Made by a program: the position numbers and the translations under genes. Positions 58,108-64,000 of a DNA stretch of 64,000 nucleotides are shown here, in pieces. Below the pieces are notes generated by a model that saw nothing but the letters and a program-made list of their open reading frames with translations, had not been told where the DNA came from and ran no database searches. The DNA comes from Clostridia bacterium (GTDB lineage Bacteria > Bacillota > Clostridia > TANB77 > CAG-508), in contig CAAEVK010000012.1 of the NCBI GenBank assembly GCA_900759475.1, positions 91,440-155,439 on the forward strand. The letters run 5' to 3'. Within the stretch, counting starts at the first letter, position 1. Each line of letters opens with the position of its first letter.

Positions 58108-58537
58108 TTAATATCTGCCTTCATCTTCTATTTCTTTTTGTGGATTTACTTTTATTACATCTGTATCATAGTCATAAGCTATATTTTCTCCAACCTGCAT
58201 GCTTTTTCTAAATTCTTTTGCAGCATCTTGTTTTGTTTTTGTTTGCACAGGTTCTTCTTTTTTAGCTTGAAAGTTATCACTACTTACATAACCTATTGTT
58301 GCTGTTGCAGCAAGTAGTCCTGCTAGTAACCCGAGCTATTTTTAGTCTCTGCTTTATTTTTTCCTTTGTATCTTCTCCCATCTCATATTTCCCAAAACTA
58401 TTATATCTTCTAATATTTCTTTTATCTGGTTTATAGTATGTTTTTTGTTTCCTTGGTTTTTTCGCACTTTTTATATATGCATATTGTCTTAAATAACTAA
58501 AATCTTGAATTCCTTCTGGTAAATCTTTATTTCTCAT
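58108..58537 (-). CDS. Single-pass membrane protein, in-frame CGG +1 shift
   Basis: 142 residues when the C of the in-frame CGG (plus 58331-58333, CGGG) is skipped. The shift falls at the start of the only membrane helix, giving AGLLAGLLAATATIGYV, followed by an acidic extracytoplasmic tail of about 70 residues. Unshifted reading gives a Cys/Ser-rich nonsense tail. The N-terminal half is basic and Tyr-rich. No family recognised. Confidence 0.75.
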
Positions 58538-58553
58538 CTTTTTCCCCTCTTTC

Positions 58554-59396
58554 TTATCCTTTTATCTTTCCCTTTATCAATAGTGTTATAAAATAGATAA
58601 CTCCTGAAATAATTACAATCATTGGGCCAGTTGGAATATTGTAGTAATATGACAATACTAAACCTGCTATTCCTGAAAACATAGAAATTAATACTGCAAA
58701 CAAATGATATTGTCTCATGTTTTTTGCAATATTTCTACTAGATGCTGCTGGTAGTATTAATAAAGAATTAATTAATAAAATACCAATCCATCTAATTGAA
58801 ATCATAACAACAATTGCAATTAATACAACAAAAATATTATCAATTAATTTTACTTTTATTCCTTTGCTTGTTGCTAAACTCTTATTGACACTAATACTAT
58901 GTAACTTATTAAAAGTATAATACCAAAACACAAAAATTGCAATAAATGTAAAAAATAAATATACAACTTCTGTCCAATTAATACTTAAAATATCTCCTAC
59001 CAATATACTAGAATATTGGTTAAAATTACCACTTGCATTTAAAACAGCTAATCCTATTGCAATTGCTAATGATGAAAAAACACTAATAATTGTGTCTGCT
59101 CCATAAGGTACTTTATATTTTACATAGTTTAACAAAATAGCAAATATGCTGGCAAATATTATCATAGATAAATCGGTGTTTGTAATTCCAAATAGCATTC
59201 CAATTGCAATACCACAAATAGCAGAATGTCCTAAACTATCTGAGAAAAAAGCCATTTTTTCATTGACAATCATGGTTCCTAATATAGCAAATATAGGTGT
59301 TGCTAACATAATTGCAATTAATGCATTTTTCATAAAAGTATATTGCAAAAAATCAAATGGTAGTATGTTTAATAAATTATATATTAGTTCTTGCAT
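58554..59396 (-). CDS. znuB: Zinc/manganese ABC transporter permease
   Basis: 280 residues, eight or nine membrane segments, with the ABC-3 family motif DSLGHSAICGIAIG and LLINSLLILPAASSRNIA. It overlaps znuC by 13 bases. Confidence 0.9.
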   Translation of the reverse strand: MQELIYNLLNILPFDFLQYTFMKNALIAIMLATPIFAILGTMIVNEKMAFFSDSLGHSAICGIAIGMLFGITNTDLSMIIFASIFAILLNYVKYKVPYGADTIISVFSSLAIAIGLAVLNASGNFNQYSSILVGDILSINWTEVVYLFFTFIAIFVFWYYTFNKLHSISVNKSLATSKGIKVKLIDNIFVVLIAIVVMISIRWIGILLINSLLILPAASSRNIAKNMRQYHLFAVLISMFSGIAGLVLSYYYNIPTGPMIVIISGVIYFITLLIKGKIKG

Positions 59397-60118
59397 TCTC
59401 CAAATATCTCCTTATATTCTTTACTCGAAAACACTTCCTCTGCACTGCCTTCTTTTAACACAGTTTTATTTAGTAGTACTACTCTATCTGCATATTTTCT
59501 TACCAAGTCCAAATCATGTGAAACCAAAATAATAGACATATCATATTCCTGTTTTAGTTTATCAATCAAGTCAAAAAATACTGTAATTCCATTTTTATCA
59601 ATTCCAGAAACAGGCTCATCTAAAATTAGCAAATTAGGTTCATTATATACTGCTATTGCAAGCAATACCCTTTGCAACTCACCACCAGATAAATCCCCTA
59701 TGCTTTTATCAATTAAATTTGCTACTTGAAACACTTGTAATGTTTCCTTTATTTTTTTATAGACTCTATGGTCTTTTTTTAACCACACTGGAACATTGCT
59801 AATAAGAGAAGCAAATAAGTCATATACGGTTGTAGGCATATGTTTTTCTACATTAATACTTTGTGGTACATAGCCAATTTTTAATTTTCTTAACATATTG
59901 TTTTTTGTGTCTGTAAAAACAATTTTGCCAGTATGTTTAACTTCTCCTAAAAAGGCTTTTAATAGTGTAGTTTTGCCAGCTCCATTTTTTCCAATAATAA
60001 CTGTTAGTTCTTTACAATGTATATGTAGGTTTACATGACGAATAATTTCTTCTTGTCCAATTTTAACTCCAATATTACTTGCCTTAATGCAGTGAAAACC
60101 ACATTCTAAATTTTTCAT
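59384..60118 (-). CDS. znuC: Zinc/manganese ABC transporter ATP-binding protein
   Basis: 244 residues. Walker A GKNGAGKTT, Q-loop YVPQS, signature LSGGELQRVL, Walker B LLILDEP and H-loop SHD are present. It is preceded directly by znuA. Confidence 0.93.
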   Translation of the reverse strand: MKNLECGFHCIKASNIGVKIGQEEIIRHVNLHIHCKELTVIIGKNGAGKTTLLKAFLGEVKHTGKIVFTDTKNNMLRKLKIGYVPQSINVEKHMPTTVYDLFASLISNVPVWLKKDHRVYKKIKETLQVFQVANLIDKSIGDLSGGELQRVLLAIAVYNEPNLLILDEPVSGIDKNGITVFFDLIDKLKQEYDMSIILVSHDLDLVRKYADRVVLLNKTVLKEGSAEEVFSSKEYKEIFGECKN

Positions 60119-60991
60119 TTAATCCTCCATTGTTTTAATTTGCTCTATATTATATTCCATTGCTGCTAAATAGGCATCTTTATCCATTTGTCCTGTTATA
60201 GCAGTATCTAATTTATAAATTTTGGCACCAGTTTCTGCTGCAATTACTTCTGCATTTTTATTATTTGCATCTTTACTAGTAATAATAATGTTAATCGAAT
60301 TTTGTTTCATATAATCTATAACATCACTAATAGTTTCTGCTGATAATCCACTTTGTTCATGATCTGTCTTTATTGTCTTAACATCTAAATTCATAGCAAA
60401 CTTTAAATAAGCAAGTGTTTCATCAAAGCTGACGCATTTTTTTGCTGTTTTAAATTCTTCTTTTGCCCAATTTCTTATTTCTTCTAATTCTTGCACATAA
60501 GTATTACTATTTTCTTCGTAAATAGATTTATTTTCAGGATTACATTTAACTAACTCTTCTGTAATTACTTTTACCTGTGAAATATAATTAGAAATATCTA
60601 ACCACATATGATTATTAATTTCTTGTTCATCAGAAATAATATTAGGAATCTCTACAGTTGAATTAATAACTAGTAATTCTGGGTATGTTCTACTAACATT
60701 TACCATAAAATTTTCAACACCACTAGTAACAAATACATTTGCTTGTTCTAATTTTTTTAAATCAGTTGTAGTTAATGTATAATCATGTAAACACCCTGTA
60801 CTATTAGAAGCCATATTCTCTATTTTTACATTTTGTGCTCCATCTGTAATGTTAGCTAGCATAATATATACAGGATAAAAAGACGAGACTATTTTAAACT
60901 CGCCTTTTTTCTCTTTATTTTGCGTTCCACAGCCAGTTAATGTAAATAATAATGTTACCATACAAGTTATTATTACTATATATTTTTTCAT
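60119..60991 (-). CDS. znuA: Zinc/manganese-binding lipoprotein
   Basis: 290 residues. The signal peptide ends at a lipobox (LTGCG). Cluster A-I substrate-binding features include SFYPVYIMLANI, NNHMWLDISNY and a DHEQSG motif. Whether zinc or manganese is carried cannot be decided. No in-frame CGG. Confidence 0.9.
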   Translation of the reverse strand: MKKYIVIITCMVTLLFTLTGCGTQNKEKKGEFKIVSSFYPVYIMLANITDGAQNVKIENMASNSTGCLHDYTLTTTDLKKLEQANVFVTSGVENFMVNVSRTYPELLVINSTVEIPNIISDEQEINNHMWLDISNYISQVKVITEELVKCNPENKSIYEENSNTYVQELEEIRNWAKEEFKTAKKCVSFDETLAYLKFAMNLDVKTIKTDHEQSGLSAETISDVIDYMKQNSINIIITSKDANNKNAEVIAAETGAKIYKLDTAITGQMDKDAYLAAMEYNIEQIKTMED

Positions 60992-61039
60992 TTATGTTAC
61001 CTCATTTATTTGTTTTTTTATATGTGTCCCTTCCAAGCC

Positions 61040-62420
61040 CTATTTCCAAAACGCTGTATAGCCTCTATAAGCTGTATAAATATCGAATTTACTAGTTACC
61101 TCATAAGGTGCATGCATAGATAACACAGGCACACCACAATCAATTACATCCACACCTTTGTTAGCAAGAATATATGCAATTGTGCCTCCTCCTCCAACAT
61201 CTACCTTTCCTAATTCAGAAATTTGGTATGGAACTTTATTTTCTTCAAATATTTTTCTAACTTGTGCTACATATTCTGCATTTGCATCAGATGCACCAGA
61301 CTTTCCCCTTGCTCCTGTATATTTATTTAAACCAATTCCTCTTCCTAAAAATGCTGCATTATTTTTTTCCGAAACAGATGCATAAATTGGATCTAAAGCA
61401 GCGTCAACATCAGCAGATAGCATTTTAGAATGGCAAAATACTTTTTCTAAAAGATTTGGCCTATTATCTCCAGTTTTGTTTAAAAGTTCAGAAACAAAAT
61501 AGTCAAATGTATGTGATTCCATTCCTGTGTTTCCCATACTGCCAATCTCTTCTTTATCCGACAAAATGCAAATAGCAGTTTTTACTGGTTTTTCTACATT
61601 TAATAAAGCTCTTAATGAAGTATAGGCACACACTCTATCATCTTGTCCATAACTCGCTACCATGCTTTTGTCAAAGCCTAAACTTCTTGCTTTAAAGCTT
61701 GGAACAACTTCTAATTCAGAACTTAAAAAATCTGCTTCTGTAATACCATATTTTTGATTTAAAATCGTTAAAATGTTTGCTTTTACCTTTTCTTTTTCCT
61801 CTTTATCATCTGTTGGAATGCTTCCTAACAGTATATTTAAGTCTTCTCCAGAAATTCCGGTCTTTTAATTTTTTCTCCATTTGCTCTTGTGCCAAATGTG
61901 GTAATAAATCTGTTATAGTAAATACAGGATCATTTTCTTCTTCTCCTATATTAACAACAATTTTTTCTCCACTTGTTTTTACAATGACACCGTGAATACT
62001 AAGTGGAATTGTTGTCCATTGATATTTTTTTATTCCACCATAATAATGTGTTTTAAAATAAGCAAAACCTGTATCTTCATATAAAGGATTTGGTTTTAAG
62101 TCCAGCCTTGGAGAATCAATGTGCGATCCTATTATATTACAACCTTCTTCTAGTTTTTCTTCTCCTATTACTGCTGCATAAATACTTTTATCCCTGTTTA
62201 TATAATAAACTTTATCTCCTACATTTAATTTTTCTTTATTACAAATATTACTAAATCCATTTTTGTCTAATATATCTTTTGCTGTAATAACTGCTTCTCT
62301 TTCTGTTTTAGAATGATTTAAGAAATACATATACTCTTCTGCAAATGTAAACATTACTTCTTTTTGTTCTGTAGTTAAACCTTCCCATCCAACTTTTTTC
62401 TCATTAAATAAATTACTCAT
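61040..62420 (-). CDS. M18 family aspartyl aminopeptidase, in-frame CGG +1 shift
   Basis: About 459 residues from ATG 62420 (AAAGGAATG upstream; ATG 62432 overlaps the ribosome binding site). The metal-binding motifs GSHIDSPRLDLK, SDKEEIGS and the C-terminal PVLSMHAPYE are in place. The in-frame CGG at plus 61857-61859 must be skipped by one base to give Lys-Asp-Gly-Ile-Ser-Gly-Glu-Asp-Leu; the unshifted frame stops 17 codons later. It is a cytosolic zinc exopeptidase for acidic N-termini. Confidence 0.92.
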
Positions 62421-62432
62421 ATTTAATATCAT

Positions 62433-62722
62433 TCCTTTCCAAGGTACAAATTTGGTTGAAAAAATTAAATTTTAGTAAGGAAAATAAATTTTAAATTTAG
62501 CAAAGTCAAAATTATAATTGTTTCAACCATACTTTTCCTATATCATTTTTATGTATAAAATTATATCATTGTTATAAAAAATACACAAGAAAATTTTGGT
62601 AATGTATTTATAAAAATTTAAATTTATAATAATAACGTAACATTTATTATTTCAAAAAACATACAAAATATTCATAATTCACATTTTACAAAATATATTT
62701 TATTAAAAGGAGTTGATATCTC
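62433..62722. other. AT-rich intergenic region
   Basis: About 290 bases between the divergent aminopeptidase and 62723 genes; presumably holds both promoters. I see no further feature. Confidence 0.4.
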
Positions 62723-62944
62723 ATGGACAAAAATTCTGACTTTCCACCTTTTTCTCCCTATGGAATGGGATATGAGAACATGGAAGAAATGTACAATAAT
62801 CCTATGTTTAACCCTATTATGCAATATGAACAAGCTTATATGTATTATCGTTATATGACACAATGTTTAGAATATAAAATGAAACTAAAAGAATATGAAA
62901 AAATATGTAAAAATGACGGAAAAAATGAAAGAAGAATAGAATAG
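62723..62944 (+). CDS. Small hypothetical protein, Met/Tyr-rich
   Basis: 73 residues from ATG 62723 behind AAAAGGAG. The sequence is rich in Met, Tyr, Pro and Asn (FSPYGMGYENMEEMYNN), then helical and basic. Compositions like this recur in small spore-coat-associated proteins, but I do not recognise a family. A hairpin follows the stop. Confidence 0.6.
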   Translation: MDKNSDFPPFSPYGMGYENMEEMYNNPMFNPIMQYEQAYMYYRYMTQCLEYKMKLKEYEKICKNDGKNERRIE

Positions 62945-62971
62945 AAGGCAATCTTTACAAGATTGCCTCTA
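62945..62971 (+). terminator. Terminator after the 62723 gene
   Basis: GAAGGCAATCTT and AAGATTGCCTC pair over a short loop; the following T-run is weak. Confidence 0.65.
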
Positions 62972-63026
62972 GAAAAATATTTACATTCTCTTTGTTCATT
63001 TTTTTGGTAGTGTTATTCCACAATAA

Positions 63027-63066
63027 ACTGGATTATATAATACATGATATTGTATAATCCAGTGTG
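63027..63066. other. Inverted repeat before the Big-domain gene end
   Basis: ACTGGATTATAT and ATATAATCCAGT-like arms around a CATGATATT loop. It lies downstream of the Big-domain gene on the minus strand and could terminate it. Confidence 0.5.
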
Positions 63067-63107
63067 TGAAATATATTAAATATCCCAGTCTAATAATTTA
63101 CTAAGCT

Positions 63108-64000
63108 TCACCAAATCTGTAAATTTCTAATAAAACCGTTAGTCTGCTGCCAATTTGTATCTCCTGGCACGGTTCGTCCATACACCGACATTTTCAATTT
63201 ACCGTGATTCGAATCCTGATACGTCCCAGGTAGCGTGGTCAATGGTTACACCGATCGGTGCTTGTGCCCGACGTTCCATTACCAGCCCTATATATAACGT
63301 TGCCTGACAAATCTATAAGTTCTACATACACCGACCACCCGTAGTATGCAGTAGACTGTCCAAAGACGTCGAAACTCATCCCGTTAGCACCCCTAAGGTC
63401 AACGTACCACTCCTTCGTCATTGTTGAGCCATACCCAGCACAATTTGGATTATCAAGTCTTCCGAAACAGAAAGAGTCCTGCCAACAAGCCACAGTGGTC
63501 TTACCTATACAACCTGAACCGTCTTGCGCATAAGCATATACTGCGACAATTCCAGGAGAAACGAAACTAACCTGCCCATTCTGAGTAACCGTTGCGCATC
63601 CTGGATTACCAGAATCCCAGAATAGCACTTTATTTGTAGCATTTGTTGGCGTTATCTGTGGGACTATAGTCGCTGTTGGACTTTCAGGATACACTGTTGG
63701 GTGAGACAATGAAATTCCAGTTACTTTGATATTCTCTGTACAAGTTACTGTACAGGTTCCTTTTATTCCTGAACCATCTTGAGCTGTTGCAGTTATGGTT
63801 GTTGTTCCTGCTTTTACATATGTTACTACCCCACTCGCATTAACTGTTGCTACTGCCGGATTACTACTACTCCATGTTACACCTTTATTCGTTGCATTAC
63901 TTGGCGTTATCGTTGGTGTTATTGTTACTGTTGGATTTGTTGTACCTGTTTTAGTTAAGGTTTTATTGGCTAATGTTATTCCTGTTATTTTTATACTTCC
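63108..64000 (-). CDS. Surface protein with Big_2 Ig-like repeats, 3' part, two in-frame CGG +1 shifts
   Basis: The frame is open at the window edge. At least two Big_2-like repeats are visible (SNATNKGVTWSSSNPAVATV and ITPTNATNKVLFWDSGNPG), each ending AQDGSG. After in-frame CGG at plus 63251-63253 the +1 frame continues as DGVTIDHATWDVSGFES to a second in-frame CGG (63202-63204), then GKLKMSVYGRTVPGDTNW to TGA at 63108-63110, for 296 residues in the window. Unshifted reading ends at 63239. The C-terminal domain is richer in GC than the rest, suggesting acquisition, yet it still obeys the CGG rule. Probably an adhesin or cell-wall protein. Confidence 0.78.

Noticed and set aside
1..64000. 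Sequencing or assembly error as the cause of the many broken genes
   Set aside because: Errors that insert a C before GG would, for genes on the other strand, also appear as an extra G after CC on the coding strand. All 18 cases have the extra C on the coding strand, for genes in both orientations, and only at in-frame CGG.
1..64000. Simple reassignment of CGG to glycine or another amino acid
   Set aside because: A triplet reassignment would not change the reading frame. In each case the downstream conserved sequence lies in the +1 frame.
1..64000. Pseudogene decay of engB, rarA, pilB, rluB, rluD and others
   Set aside because: Conservation is complete on both sides of each site, no other indels or stops occur in these genes, and all breaks share one triplet and one direction.
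1..64000. CRISPR arrays, rRNA or tRNA genes
   Set aside because: No regularly spaced repeats and no tRNA-like cloverleaf or rRNA-like sequence were found. A TTCGAATCC-like string near 63209 lies in the coding sequence of the Big-domain protein.

Overview
The window is AT-rich DNA from a spore-forming, low-GC Bacillota, most likely an uncultured Clostridia lineage. It has spoVAC-spoVAD-spoVAE, a SpoVB-type flippase, class III fructose bisphosphatase, RNase J, Gram-positive-style type IV pili, pyruvate formate-lyase, a sortase with an LPXTG-type substrate, and AGGAGG-type ribosome binding sites. I cannot assign a genus. No rRNA, tRNA or CRISPR array was seen.

The most striking property concerns decoding. 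Fourteen genes contain an in-frame CGG codon (18 sites), and at every one the family-consistent protein is recovered only if the ribosome skips the C and reads the following GGN as glycine, a +1 shift. The genes include engB, pilB (two sites), a prepilin, spoVAE (two), rluB (two), rluD, tagA, rarA, a sortase, an M18 aminopeptidase and the recombinase of a mobile element. CGG spanning two codons, which I met roughly a hundred times by eye, never breaks a frame. CGA and CGC are read normally as arginine. The only in-frame CGG codons that look like arginine lie in one small, compositionally foreign ORF (1896-2126). The extra C is always on the coding strand whichever way the gene points, so systematic sequencing error is an unlikely cause. 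I propose that CGG is not an arginine codon here but a constitutive +1 frameshift or four-base glycine signal.

Layout. 1-6 kb: serS (partial), engB, a divergent foreign-looking gene pair, gltX, RNase J. 6-17.4 kb: a glucokinase-like ROK protein, then a complete type IV pilus operon (pilMN, pilO, pilP-like, pilin, pilD, prepilin with a SUMF1-like domain, pilB, pilT, pilC; minus strand). 17.6-26.6 kb: fbp, dodecin, spoVA genes, infC-rpmI-rplT, rplM-rpsI, HU, spoVB. 26.8-30.3 kb: a VirD4/TraG-like ATPase facing a replication-relaxation-type protein. 30.4-36.7 kb: rluB, rluD, tagA, lspA, a polytopic membrane protein, a two-OB SSB.

37.3-48.0 kb is a 10.7-kb integrative element with a large serine recombinase. 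It splits a PdaB-like polysaccharide deacetylase gene, and joining the halves at a shared TGG restores an uninterrupted 254-residue frame. The geometry resembles the excisable skin-type elements of spore formers. Its cargo is a tightly packed operon: PHP phosphoesterase, unknown protein, radical SAM/SPASM enzyme, amidohydrolase, HprK-like P-loop protein, inorganic pyrophosphatase-like protein and HAD phosphatase, preceded by an HD-domain protein. I do not recognise this combination. The element also carries an oriT-like site without a relaxase and a decayed repA.

48.3-64 kb: sortase and LPQTG substrate, murI, split TauE/SafE transporter halves, rarA, ruvA, pflB-pflA, znuBCA, an M18 aminopeptidase, and the end of a large Ig-like (Big_2) surface protein. 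Five copies of a structured repeat with covarying stems are dispersed through the chromosomal parts.
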